Shown here one piece after another: positions 32,161 to 39,451 of a stretch of DNA of 41,676 bases. Positions within the stretch are counted from its first letter, which is position 1; each line of letters opens with the position of its first letter. This DNA is from a virus. The position numbers and the translations under genes were made by a program. The notes below the pieces were generated by a model. The model was not told the DNA's origin and searched no databases. It saw nothing but the letters and a program-made list of their open reading frames with translations. Location of the stretch: the IMG/VR virus record IMGVR_UViG_3300003886_000014, positions 1 through 41,676 of that record, one strand, 5' to 3'.

Positions 32161-32457
32161 ATGAAGATCATACCAGAGAAGGTCGAGGTCAAGCACACTG
32201 ACACTACGCTTGAGGTCACGGTGGACGTGAGGCTGACCACATCCGTCAGCGTCGACGCGGCCGCCGCCGAGACCATGCCTGCGGTGCTGGCCACCGTATT
32301 CAGGGCCGAGGTGCTCAAGGCGGTGGATGACGGTCTTCTCGGGACGATCAAATCCGAGTGCGCGAAAACCCTAGACGGGGCCGAGGTTAACGCCTACGGT
32401 CACATAGAGGTAAAACGCCCGGTCCCTAAGAGGCGCAGGGTAAAGAAAAAAGACTGA
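32161..32457 (+). CDS. Hypothetical protein before the lysis genes
   Basis: 98 residues from ATG 32161 with GGAGAGG just upstream; ATG 32134 would add nine residues but has no ribosome binding site. A beta-rich first half (IIPEKVEVKHTD, TLEVTVDVRL) is followed by a helix and a very basic C-terminus (KRPVPKRRRVKKKD), which could bind nucleic acid or membrane phosphates. No family is recognised. Confidence 0.6.
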   Translation: MKIIPEKVEVKHTDTTLEVTVDVRLTTSVSVDAAAAETMPAVLATVFRAEVLKAVDDGLLGTIKSECAKTLDGAEVNAYGHIEVKRPVPKRRRVKKKD

Positions 32458-32469
32458 CAGGAGCACCCT

Positions 32470-32727
32470 GTGGACGCACTCACGTCACTACTTAAGACCG
32501 ACAACATAGTCATCCTGGTGCTGCTGGTGATGCTCGGCATAACACTGCGCGTGAGCTGGCAGCTGTACCGCGACAATCAGAAATCCCACGAGCAGCGCCA
32601 TAACGACCTCAAGGAGTCCAGTGCCGAGCTGCGGGAGCTGTCATCCACGATGGTGGGGGCGGTCAAAGACCACACCACGGCGGTGGCCTCACTTGAGGTG
32701 GTGGTCAGAGAGAGGATCGGTAGATAG
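32470..32727 (+). CDS. Single-span membrane protein (possible inner-membrane spanin or holin accessory)
   Basis: 85 residues from GTG 32470 with AGGAG 7 bases upstream. A transmembrane helix at about 13-31 is followed by a charged, likely coiled-coil segment (about 34-80). An N-terminal anchor with a long periplasmic coiled coil is the form of Rz-type i-spanins, and the gene opens the lysis cassette. A tail- or lysis-associated membrane protein of another kind is possible; no specific motif decides. Confidence 0.6.
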   Translation: MDALTSLLKTDNIVILVLLVMLGITLRVSWQLYRDNQKSHEQRHNDLKESSAELRELSSTMVGAVKDHTTAVASLEVVVRERIGR

Positions 32728-32728
32728 C

Positions 32729-32947
32729 ATGGGCCTCGTAGGCAGGGCCATAGACCGGTTTCTGGGACACGGTGATGCGGCCGAGATAGACGCCCTGAAA
32801 AAGGCCAACGCCGGCCTAACCAACGAGGTGCGTGAGGCCCTTGAGGTAAACGCCGCCCACATCGAGAACCTCAAACGCACGGTGGATCGGATGGCCTCCG
32901 GGGCGGTCCGCCATACCCCCAGGGTGGTTAACGGAGACGGTCGATGA
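32729..32947 (+). CDS. Small coiled-coil protein upstream of the endolysin
   Basis: 72 residues from ATG 32729, one base after the previous stop; the longer open frame from 32621 lies in the previous gene and is rejected. A short hydrophobic start is followed by a heptad-like helix (about 18-55) and a basic end. No family is recognised. It overlaps the endolysin start as ATGA and is probably translated with it. Confidence 0.55.
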   Translation: MGLVGRAIDRFLGHGDAAEIDALKKANAGLTNEVREALEVNAAHIENLKRTVDRMASGAVRHTPRVVNGDGR

Positions 32948-33747
32948 GCGAGTTCACCAACATAGGCTTCGAGCCCCTGCAGGACGCCGACTTCATAAGG
33001 GCGGCCACATCCCTCGGATGCGAGGTGTCGGCGATCAAAGCGGTGGCCGAGATAGAGGGCGGCAGGGCCGGCGGCTACCTGCCCAGCGGCAGGCCGGTGA
33101 TACTGTTCGAGAGCAGGCTGTTCAACGACCTCACCGACGGCCGCTACAGGGCGGACCACCCGGACATCGCCACCAGCACGTGGGTCCGCAACTACCGGGG
33201 CGGCGACGGTGAGTACGAGCGCCTGCGCGCGGGCATGGCGCTGGACCCCGAGGCGGCGCTCAAGTCCTGCTCGTGGGGGAGGTTCCAGATACTCGGGGCC
33301 AACTATAGTAGGCTTGGCTTCAAGAGCGTTAACGACTACGTCACCGAGGTGGTCGACGACGGCGAGGCGTCCCACCTGTCCCACTTCGTCGGCTTCGTGG
33401 TGGCCAACGGAATAACCGACGAGCTGATCCGGCTGGACTGGCACGGCTTCGCCCGCGTGTACAACGGCCCCGGTTATCGTAAGAACAGGTACGCCACCAG
33501 GATGCAGTCGGCCTACGAGCGGTTCCGGCGCGGCGACGTGATGATGCACGACGGCAAACTCATGACCAACAAGGACCTGCAGCGCGCCCTCATGCGCCAC
33601 GGGTTCCTACCTCCGCACCAGGATGACGGTATCATAGGGCCACAGACCACCGCCGCCCTCAAGGACTTCGAGGATGCCAATGGCCTTAAAGTGAACGGGG
33701 TGATCGACGGCACCGAGTGGGGGGCGCTGCTCAGGGAGGCCACGTGA
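32944..33747 (+). CDS. Endolysin: N-acetylmuramidase with C-terminal peptidoglycan-binding domain
   Basis: 267 residues from ATG 32944. Residues 10-180 fit the N-acetylmuramidase family (formerly DUF3380): an AEIEGG segment with a candidate catalytic Glu near 36, VILFESRLF (about 54-62), and SWGRFQILGANY (about 110-121). Residues 195-267 form a PG_binding_1-type domain with LQRALMRHGF and DGIIGPQTTAAL. It would cut the glycan backbone after holin action. There is no signal peptide, so it depends on a holin. Confidence 0.88.
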   Translation: MSEFTNIGFEPLQDADFIRAATSLGCEVSAIKAVAEIEGGRAGGYLPSGRPVILFESRLFNDLTDGRYRADHPDIATSTWVRNYRGGDGEYERLRAGMALDPEAALKSCSWGRFQILGANYSRLGFKSVNDYVTEVVDDGEASHLSHFVGFVVANGITDELIRLDWHGFARVYNGPGYRKNRYATRMQSAYERFRRGDVMMHDGKLMTNKDLQRALMRHGFLPPHQDDGIIGPQTTAALKDFEDANGLKVNGVIDGTEWGALLREAT

Positions 33748-34124
33748 TGGTGCACCTGCGAAGGAGCGGTCGACCCGACGGTGAGTGGCCCGCGTGGATC
33801 AAGTGGGTGATTAGGCGCGCCAAGCTGCTGACCGTCCTGTTCGGTCTGGTAGCGGCCTCTGCAACAGCATGGGCCGTGGTGGCCAATATGAGCCTGGTGA
33901 GCCTGTCTGGGGACTTCAGGGAGGTGGCCCGCATAGGCATTACGGGGGACAGTCTGCCCACAGTGCTCACCCGCTACGCCGTGTTCCGCCAGCTGCTGCA
34001 GGAGGAGCAGAATAAAAAAAGCCCGGACTGGCAGCGCCTGCAGGCATATAAGACCCGTCTTCGGGAGCTGCGGCTGAAGATCATACGGCTGCGCAACCTC
34101 AGGCAGCGGTATCAGGTACGTTGA
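33747..34124 (+). CDS. Single-span membrane protein, lysis cassette
   Basis: 125 residues from ATG 33747 with GGGAGG 7 bases upstream (GTG 33744 is an alternative). A basic N-terminus precedes one transmembrane helix (about 27-48), then a soluble region ending in a strongly basic coiled-coil-like helix (about 80-125). Candidates are an i-spanin or a holin-like protein. The basic C-terminal tail would be cytoplasmic or bind envelope phosphates, depending on topology. Confidence 0.6.
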   Translation: MVHLRRSGRPDGEWPAWIKWVIRRAKLLTVLFGLVAASATAWAVVANMSLVSLSGDFREVARIGITGDSLPTVLTRYAVFRQLLQEEQNKKSPDWQRLQAYKTRLRELRLKIIRLRNLRQRYQVR

Positions 34125-34159
34125 CGGAGGGCACCCGTAGGTAGTAGCCTCCCGCCGTG

Positions 34160-34171
34160 GCAATTAATTGC
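34160..34171. repeat. Dispersed palindrome GCAATTAATTGC, perfect copy 4
   Basis: An intergenic perfect copy followed by ACACAAGAAGGGG; the right flank also provides the ribosome binding site region of the holin candidate. The extended match to copy 1 is 17 bases (GCAATTAATTGCACACA). Confidence 0.85.
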
Positions 34172-34191
34172 ACACAAGAAGGGGACGTTAG

Positions 34192-34590
34192 ATGAAGGCT
34201 CTAGTAGCCAAGTACGCGAAGGATCGCGGCACGTGGGTGGGCCTGATGGCCGTGCTCTCGATGATCGGGGTCAACATCTCACCGGCCAACCAGGGCATCT
34301 GGATAGGCATAGGCACCGGCGTCGCCGGTCTGGTCCTGCTCCTGTGGCCCGACAGCCTCGACGGGCGATCCTACGGGGAATACCTGATGGGCGTGCTTAA
34401 GGAGCGGTCGAGCTGGATGGGGGCGCTCGCCGTGGTCGCCGCAGTCGGCATGGCGATGGGGTGGTTCACGCTGGGCGATGCCCAGATCGAGAGCTACGCC
34501 CAGGTGGCCGTGGGTATCGTGGGCATCGTGTATATGCTGTTCAACGGCAAGGCCAAGCAGGGCAACGTCGCGGCCAACACGGACGCCTGA
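34192..34590 (+). CDS. Holin candidate with duplicated two-helix unit
   Basis: 132 residues from ATG 34192 with AAGGGG upstream. Four hydrophobic helices lie at about 14-29, 35-52, 74-92 and 101-118. The two halves look like an internal duplication: each starts with a charged helix end then (T/S)W(V/M)G, a first helix, a short loop with Ala/Gln, and a second Gly/Val-rich helix. Position between muramidase and lipoprotein supports a holin that permeabilises the inner membrane. No specific holin family is recognised. Confidence 0.65.
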   Translation: MKALVAKYAKDRGTWVGLMAVLSMIGVNISPANQGIWIGIGTGVAGLVLLLWPDSLDGRSYGEYLMGVLKERSSWMGALAVVAAVGMAMGWFTLGDAQIESYAQVAVGIVGIVYMLFNGKAKQGNVAANTDA

Positions 34591-34614
34591 CCAGGCGCGG
34601 CGCGGGGGGTAGGC

Positions 34615-34833
34615 ATGGGCATACTCAGGGCGGTGGTGGGCATCTTCAACAAAGCCCTGGCCATCGTCAATCGTGTGCTCGCCAACCTGTCCCGCGCCGC
34701 CGCAGTCAAGGAGGGGGCCGAGAAGGTGCGCGGCAGGCAGGCCGAGAAGCGAGTCGAGGTTCTGGAGGAGGCCCGCAGGGAGCATGGTAAACCCGTTCCT
34801 AAGAATGATGATGATCTTCTCAAGGACCTGTGA
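34615..34833 (+). CDS. Small helical protein, possible spanin partner
   Basis: 72 residues from ATG 34615. An amphipathic or weakly hydrophobic N-terminal helix (about 2-28) is followed by a charged coiled-coil helix and an acidic DDDLLKDL end. The 3' end overlaps the lipoprotein gene by 50 bases in another frame, a nesting reminiscent of Rz/Rz1. The N-terminal helix is not a clear transmembrane segment, so an i-spanin role is tentative. Confidence 0.55.
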   Translation: MGILRAVVGIFNKALAIVNRVLANLSRAAAVKEGAEKVRGRQAEKRVEVLEEARREHGKPVPKNDDDLLKDL

Positions 34834-35224
34834 CCCGACGGGCCGCGACAGGCCGGCGTTCGCCGCCCTCATCCTGGTAGGAGCCGTCCTGCTGCTGATG
34901 GTGCTGTCGGCCTGTGCCGCCCTATTAGGCACGGTGAGCGTGAAGATCGACACCACCTGCGACTGGTTCAAGGACCAGAGGCTCAGCCCCCGCACCAAGG
35001 CGTGGCTACGGACCAACCCCGTAAGGGAAAGCTACGACACGACCGCCGGCGTGGCCGGCACCAGGTTCCCCGCCTACGTGCGGCGCGACCTAGCGCGCAT
35101 AGGGGCCAACAACCGACTGGCGGTGAGGTTCTGCCCAGATGTTACGGCGGACCCCAAGACCCACTGGTCCGGTGATCCGCTTAGCAACCCGAAAACCAAA
35201 CTGAAAGGAAAGACCGATGGGTGA
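34784..35224 (+). CDS. Lipoprotein, candidate outer-membrane spanin
   Basis: 146 residues from ATG 34784, or 139 from the ATG cluster at 34805. Residues 24-43 are hydrophobic and lead to a lipobox, LSAC with Cys44, so a mature lipoprotein of about 103 residues is expected. The mature part has two further Cys (CDW near 59 and FCPD near 125) and many Arg/Asp. Overlap with the preceding small helical gene and position in the lysis cassette fit an o-spanin, though it is longer than classic Rz1. Confidence 0.6.
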   Translation: MVNPFLRMMMIFSRTCDPTGRDRPAFAALILVGAVLLLMVLSACAALLGTVSVKIDTTCDWFKDQRLSPRTKAWLRTNPVRESYDTTAGVAGTRFPAYVRRDLARIGANNRLAVRFCPDVTADPKTHWSGDPLSNPKTKLKGKTDG

Positions 35225-35831
35225 TCTTGTAGGACAGAGGCTGGCCCACACCGAGGGGCAGAACCCGCTTTTGGTGGACTCGTCCATCAACCACATGTTC
35301 GGCACCGCCGTCGCGGTCCTCCACAGACCGGCCGACGCCGCGATGCTCATGGTGCAGGTCGAGGTGGCGTCGTTCCGCTACCGCCCCGGCATTTGGTCCG
35401 GCCAAACCGTGACGTTTGTCAACAGTACCAACCACGTGGTGCTGGCGGCGCACGGGTTCCTGAACGGCGAGGGTCCGTTGAGGCTGGTTAACTCCGGCGG
35501 CGGCCTTCCAACAGGACTTACTGCTGGTACGGACTACTGGGTGATCGAGCGGGACGCAGGCACGTTCCAGTTGGCCGCCAACCGGCAGAACGCCATGATC
35601 GGCGTCGAGAACAACCAGCCCGGTGCCCAGGTGCCCGTGGCGTTCACTACCAACGGCACCGGCACCAACACGATACAGGCCATAGCCGCCGTGCCGACCG
35701 TGGCCGTTACCACAGGTCAGGGGTCGTTGATCCTGGCCGCTAGGACCGAGCCCTATGCCCTGTCCGCCCCCAGGGTGCTCACGCTGGACGGGTTCGGCGT
35801 TACCGCCATAAATTCCTGGTGGTGGCTCTAG
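35217..35831 (+). CDS. Structural-type protein with a GLPTGL beta module
   Basis: 204 residues from ATG 35217 with AAAGGAAAG upstream; overlaps the lipoprotein 3' end by 8 bases. Residues about 78-118 carry HGFLNGEGPLRLVNSGGGLP and then TGLTAGTDYWVIER, a module seen repeatedly in phage head- and tail-associated proteins. Flanks are beta-rich, and the chain ends in Trp-Trp-Trp-Leu. Function unknown; a virion decoration or fibre component is the best guess. It is the last gene before a strong -10 box. Confidence 0.65.
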   Translation: MGDLVGQRLAHTEGQNPLLVDSSINHMFGTAVAVLHRPADAAMLMVQVEVASFRYRPGIWSGQTVTFVNSTNHVVLAAHGFLNGEGPLRLVNSGGGLPTGLTAGTDYWVIERDAGTFQLAANRQNAMIGVENNQPGAQVPVAFTTNGTGTNTIQAIAAVPTVAVTTGQGSLILAARTEPYALSAPRVLTLDGFGVTAINSWWWL

Positions 35832-35834
35832 ACA

Positions 35835-35843
35835 TGGTATAAT
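35835..35843 (+). promoter_or_regulatory. Extended -10 promoter before the AAA+ gene
   Basis: TGG-TATAAT (TG at 35835-35836, perfect -10 at 35838-35843) lies 30 bp before the AAA+ start; AAGGAGGG (35859-35866) follows. No clear -35 is seen at 17 bp, as expected for an extended -10 promoter. It probably starts the replication operon. Confidence 0.7.
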
Positions 35844-35872
35844 CACCCTCTCATAACCAAGGAGGGTCGTCG

Positions 35873-37066
35873 ATGTTGAAGCTGGCTCTAGAGGCCGGGC
35901 TGCCGCTCGTGTCCGTTACCACCACAGACGTTATGAACGCCTCTGACGTGCTGGCCCACGTGTCGGGGCGCGAGGTGATCGAGTGGGACGGCAAGACTCT
36001 GACCGACGACGCCCTGCACTGGACTGACCATCACCTCCCACAGGCCCCATGGTGCATGCTCTACGAGCGCCTGGTCGAGGTGGACGCCACCCTGGTGTTC
36101 ATCAACCCTGACTTCGACGAGCCGCTGTTCCGCGACTGCGGGGAGCTGCACGTCCCCTCAGGCCTGGTGAGGGAGTTCCTGCTTGATGTGTGCGACGAGG
36201 ACGCGGCCGACGCGCTGCTACCCCTGTTCGGCGGGTTGACGCTACACGAGGTGGCCGAAACGGTCAGGATAGCCCATACCACCGACGGCACCCTGTCCCC
36301 GCGCAGCGTGGCCCGCACCCGAGAGGCGTTGTGGAGGCCGTCGCGGGGAGTTAGCCTGGTGGACACGTCGTCCGTGGCCACGTACCTGCCGCCTGATGAG
36401 CTACTCACTTACTGTGACGATGAGCGCGAGTTCTTCCTGGGCGACCATGACACGCGCCTGGTGCCCAGGGGTCTGTTGTTCGACGGTCCTTCGGGCACAG
36501 GCAAGACCGAAGGCGCTAAATACCTGGCCGCCCGGTGGGGTGTGCCCTTGTTCAGGATCGACGCCACCGTGCAGTCCAAATGGCAGGGCGAGTCGGAATG
36601 GTTCCTGTCGAGGGCGCTATCCCAGGTCGAGGCCGCCGCCCCGTGCGTGCTGCTGATCGACGAGGCCGAGAAGATGTACGCCGGGGACAACGAGGTGGTG
36701 TCACGCATGCTGGGAGAGCTGCTGTGGTGGATGCAGTCGCGCCGGGCACGGGTCATGACGGTACTAACCACCAACGCCGTCGAGAAGCTGCCCGCCGAGC
36801 TGTACCGGCCAGGACGGGTAGACCGGACCATGAGCTTCGAGGGCCTTGGGGATCACGCCTCTTTGGTCGAGTTCATGAGACACGTCTTCAAGACGTTCAA
36901 GAAGGCAAGTAAGAAGGCGGGGGCCGGTGCGATGATCATCGAAGCCTACCAGCAGTACCCTGTGGCGCAGGCCGATGCGGTGGCGATGGTACACCACGCC
37001 GTCAAAGGTGTTATAATGGCGAAACACAACCCCAAAACCAAAGACAAGGAGGTCGATGATGAGTGA
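35873..37066 (+). CDS. AAA+ ATPase
   Basis: 397 residues from ATG 35873 with AAGGAGGG 6 bases upstream. The C-terminal half is an AAA+ core: Walker A GPSGTGKT (205-212), Walker B LLIDEAE with D263/E264, sensor Asn301, and RPGRVDR with Arg315/Arg318 as finger candidates. The 190-residue N-terminal part is unlike any domain I know. It could be a remodelling ATPase in replication, recombination or virion assembly; placement at the head of a replication operon favours a DNA role. A -10 box for the next gene lies inside its 3' end. Confidence 0.85.
   Translation: MLKLALEAGLPLVSVTTTDVMNASDVLAHVSGREVIEWDGKTLTDDALHWTDHHLPQAPWCMLYERLVEVDATLVFINPDFDEPLFRDCGELHVPSGLVREFLLDVCDEDAADALLPLFGGLTLHEVAETVRIAHTTDGTLSPRSVARTREALWRPSRGVSLVDTSSVATYLPPDELLTYCDDEREFFLGDHDTRLVPRGLLFDGPSGTGKTEGAKYLAARWGVPLFRIDATVQSKWQGESEWFLSRALSQVEAAAPCVLLIDEAEKMYAGDNEVVSRMLGELLWWMQSRRARVMTVLTTNAVEKLPAELYRPGRVDRTMSFEGLGDHASLVEFMRHVFKTFKKASKKAGAGAMIIEAYQQYPVAQADAVAMVHHAVKGVIMAKHNPKTKDKEVDDE
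37009..37017 (+). promoter_or_regulatory. Extended -10 box inside the AAA+ gene
   Basis: TGT-TATAAT (TG at 37009-37010, -10 at 37012-37017) lies 42 bp before the start of the next gene. It has the same TGn-TATAAT form as the 35835 promoter and could give extra expression of the downstream genes. Confidence 0.55.
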
Positions 37067-37940
37067 GGGTCCCGAAATCGAGATAATGAGCGGCACCGAG
37101 GAGAAGCTCAACTACATGGTCGTGGCCAAGAACGGGTCGGTGGCCCTGGGGGTCCGCCCCCTCGTGCACTACCTGTCGAACGCCACCCTGATCATGGCGC
37201 GGGTGCGCTCGTGTCGCTCGCCCAGCAACGACCCCAAGTCCGGGCGGGGGCTAAAGGCCGCCGGCCTCACGGCTGCCTGGCCCGACATCAAGTTCAACAA
37301 GACCAACGACGAGCGCGCCAGCGTGATCGTGGCCGGGATCATCCCCCGCCTGCCGTCCCAAGGCGTTGAGCTGCTTGAAGCGGTGTCCAAATGCCGTATG
37401 GCCAACAGCCTTACCATATGGCTCAGCGATCACGTGGACCAGAGTCTGTTCGTGATCGACCCCGGCGTGCTACGCATGTCCGTGGAGGAGGCTTGGAAGG
37501 ACATGATCGGCCTGGCCGTCTCGTTCGTTCCCCAGATCACCAAGCTCACCGACCCGCTTGAGCCGGGAGCGCCGTGGGACTATGCCACCCTGGTTGTCGA
37601 GGCGCAACAGGCCAAGGAGCCCCCCAAACCCGACGCCAAGAAGCCCGTCAAGAAGGATGGCCTCGACGAGCCCAAGATGATCGTCCAGTCAAAGGTCGAG
37701 CAGGAGGCCGAGGCCAAGGACCAGCCCGATCCCCAGGACGTCAAGGAGGAGAAGGCGGCCTACGAGTCCGACCACCAGGGTCTGGCAACCGAGGCGGATC
37801 AGGACGGTCCCACCGAGCAAGATGAGTTCGACCAGAAACAGGCCGCCGGCAAGCAGTCAGACTACGAGGATTATAAGGCGGGCAAGGCCATCGACGAGGC
37901 CCAGAAGGCTGAGAAGGATAACCCCGACCCGGTATCCTGA
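37059..37940 (+). CDS. Hypothetical protein with acidic disordered tail
   Basis: 293 residues from ATG 37059, 6 bases after AAGGAGG (ATG 37056 is in frame but only 3 bases away). Residues 1-180 look folded, mixed alpha/beta with two Cys. Residues 185-293 are Lys/Glu/Asp/Gln-rich, disordered and acidic, which resembles the C-terminal tails of phage single-stranded-DNA-binding and recombination-mediator proteins. I recognise no family. Position between the AAA+ ATPase and the replication initiator suggests a DNA-metabolism role. Confidence 0.65.
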   Translation: MSEGPEIEIMSGTEEKLNYMVVAKNGSVALGVRPLVHYLSNATLIMARVRSCRSPSNDPKSGRGLKAAGLTAAWPDIKFNKTNDERASVIVAGIIPRLPSQGVELLEAVSKCRMANSLTIWLSDHVDQSLFVIDPGVLRMSVEEAWKDMIGLAVSFVPQITKLTDPLEPGAPWDYATLVVEAQQAKEPPKPDAKKPVKKDGLDEPKMIVQSKVEQEAEAKDQPDPQDVKEEKAAYESDHQGLATEADQDGPTEQDEFDQKQAAGKQSDYEDYKAGKAIDEAQKAEKDNPDPVS

Positions 37941-37943
37941 CCG

Positions 37944-38915
37944 GTGCTCATAGGCGACTGCATACGCGCGGCGAGCGGCCGCCCTGCGGGGGGTGTGATC
38001 TTATACACCCTTCGCTACTGGCAGCCCCGTATGACGGTGTCTGTGCGCGGCAGGCTATGGAAGGCCGACACCGAGGAGGCGTGGTCTGAGCAGCTTGGTA
38101 TGAGCAGCAGTAGGGTGTTCAGACGAGCCCTTACACCCTTAGTAAAAGATGGTTTAGTGGAGAAAACCACAGCATGGTTCGGGGGTAAAAAGTGCTTACA
38201 CCTGCGCCTCACATCTATTGCGACAGCCTTATGTAAAGGGTCGGAAACGGTACTTTACAATGACCCCGAGGAGGATAGTAAAGGGTCGGAAACGACCTCT
38301 AGTAAAGGGTCGGAAACGACCCTCCCTATACAACAGGTACTTACAACAGATACTAAAAAAGATAATAGTCTTCTCGGAGAAGGGTTTCAGGGAGATGACC
38401 CGATGGGTGATATGATCAAAAAAATAGCCGAGGCATCTGGGATATCCGGGATACCCGATCCTGTGATCGAGGTCCCCGAGAAAAAGAAGCAGACCGGTGC
38501 GCTGGATGTGGCCGAGGTGGTATCCGGGACCAAGCCTCCCGAGGAGTGCTACGTAGACAAACCGGGGCAGCACGACATGTACCTGATCTGGTGCGGTGCC
38601 CACGCCAGAGCCTACGGGAAGGCGATGAGCACGCAGTCGTGGAACGTGGCCGAACAGAAGCTGGTCAAATCGCAGTTAATTGCACGGGTCGAGGACAAGG
38701 CCGCGCTGCAGACGGCCTTCGCCCACGCGGTCGAGAATTGGGGGGCCTTCACCGACTACGCCAAGAAGCAGACCGAGTGGTTCAACCCGCCCGAGCGGCC
38801 GTCGCTGGCGATGCTGTGTAAGTACCCGGCAGTCATGGTAGACTTCTGGCGTGGCCACAAGGTAGTCAATGAGATAGCCGGGTCGGGCACGCCGGAGAGC
38901 ATGAACAAGCTATGA
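37944..38915 (+). CDS. Replication initiator candidate (winged helix, lambda O-like) containing its origin
   Basis: 323 residues from GTG 37944. Residues 40-92 form a winged helix: WSEQLGMSSSRVFRRALTPL, a wing with DGLVEKTTAWFGG, and a closing strand. Residues 96-125 contain three KGSET repeats, the translation of the DNA iterons. A linker and a C-terminal helical domain (about 200-320) follow. An N-terminal DNA-binding domain, internal iterons, and loader/helicase genes downstream mirror lambda O. The local DNA of the iteron region is much more AT-rich than its surroundings. Confidence 0.78.
   Translation: MLIGDCIRAASGRPAGGVILYTLRYWQPRMTVSVRGRLWKADTEEAWSEQLGMSSSRVFRRALTPLVKDGLVEKTTAWFGGKKCLHLRLTSIATALCKGSETVLYNDPEEDSKGSETTSSKGSETTLPIQQVLTTDTKKDNSLLGEGFQGDDPMGDMIKKIAEASGISGIPDPVIEVPEKKKQTGALDVAEVVSGTKPPEECYVDKPGQHDMYLIWCGAHARAYGKAMSTQSWNVAEQKLVKSQLIARVEDKAALQTAFAHAVENWGAFTDYAKKQTEWFNPPERPSLAMLCKYPAVMVDFWRGHKVVNEIAGSGTPESMNKL
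38233..38318. repeat. Three 17-bp iterons (origin of replication candidate)
   Basis: GTAAAGGGTCGGAAACG occurs exactly at 38233-38249, 38278-38294 and 38302-38318 (offsets 45 and 24 bp). The last two extend to AGTAAAGGGTCGGAAACGAC. The first copy also forms a 7-bp inverted repeat, TGTAAAG (38232-38238) with CTTTACA (38253-38259). They lie inside the initiator gene. Confidence 0.85.
38326..38376. other. AT-rich unwinding element candidate next to the iterons
   Basis: About 50 bp of AT-rich DNA right after the iterons contains two 12-mers, ACAACAGGTACT (38330-38341) and ACAACAGATACT (38343-38354), with a 13-bp period, followed by an A-run and GATAATAG. Tandem AT-rich 13-mers beside iterons are the usual form of a duplex-opening site. 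Confidence 0.6.
38672..38683. repeat. Dispersed palindrome, one mismatch (GCAGTTAATTGC)
   Basis: Same core variant as at 8548; preceded by TC and followed by AC. It lies in the 3' half of the initiator gene and codes Ser-Gln-Leu-Ile-Ala, as in the polymerase copy. Confidence 0.7.
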
Positions 38916-39451
38916 CCAACGATCCGTTCGCCACCGGGGTACTGGACCCCACCGCCCACCACCGCTTGCTGGAGGACGCGCCTCGCGTGCTGCGCCGGGC
39001 CGGGTTGTCCGCCGCTCACATGCCCGGCCTGTGGTCGCCCCTGTCGGAGGCGTGTGGGGGCACCGAGCGGAAATGGGTAGCCGGCCTGCACACCAACGTC
39101 GACAAGGGCATCTTGGGTTTGTTGTTCGCCGGGAAGTTCAAGCCGCCCGTAGAAGATCGCATGGTGGCGCTGACCTGCTGCCTGCTGAGGAACTACGTGG
39201 ACGCTAGGATGGTGACGTTGCACGACGTGCTGGCCGACGCCCCGAACCCCACCGTGATGCTGATCCCGAATTTCCACACTAAGGGCAGGCTGCGCCCCTA
39301 CGAGGTGGGCAACCTGACCGACGTGCTGGTGGGCCGCTACAAGCGGGGAAATCACACCGTAGTCGGCATGCCCTCCTGGTCAGAGATGGAGGCCGATTAC
39401 AAGGACCTGTCACAGATGGTGGCTGCGCACTACGCGAGCGTCAAAGAATGA
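38912..39451 (+). CDS. Protein in helicase-loader position
   Basis: 179 residues from ATG 38912 (ATGA overlap with the initiator). The N-terminal 75 residues are helical; the rest is alpha/beta with VMLIPNFHTKG (about 114-124) and an arginine/lysine-rich helix near GRYKRG. It shows no Walker A, so it is not an intact DnaC-type ATPase. Position between initiator and DnaB-like helicase, the place of lambda P, suggests a helicase loader; this is inferred from context only. Confidence 0.6.
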   Translation: MTNDPFATGVLDPTAHHRLLEDAPRVLRRAGLSAAHMPGLWSPLSEACGGTERKWVAGLHTNVDKGILGLLFAGKFKPPVEDRMVALTCCLLRNYVDARMVTLHDVLADAPNPTVMLIPNFHTKGRLRPYEVGNLTDVLVGRYKRGNHTVVGMPSWSEMEADYKDLSQMVAAHYASVKE

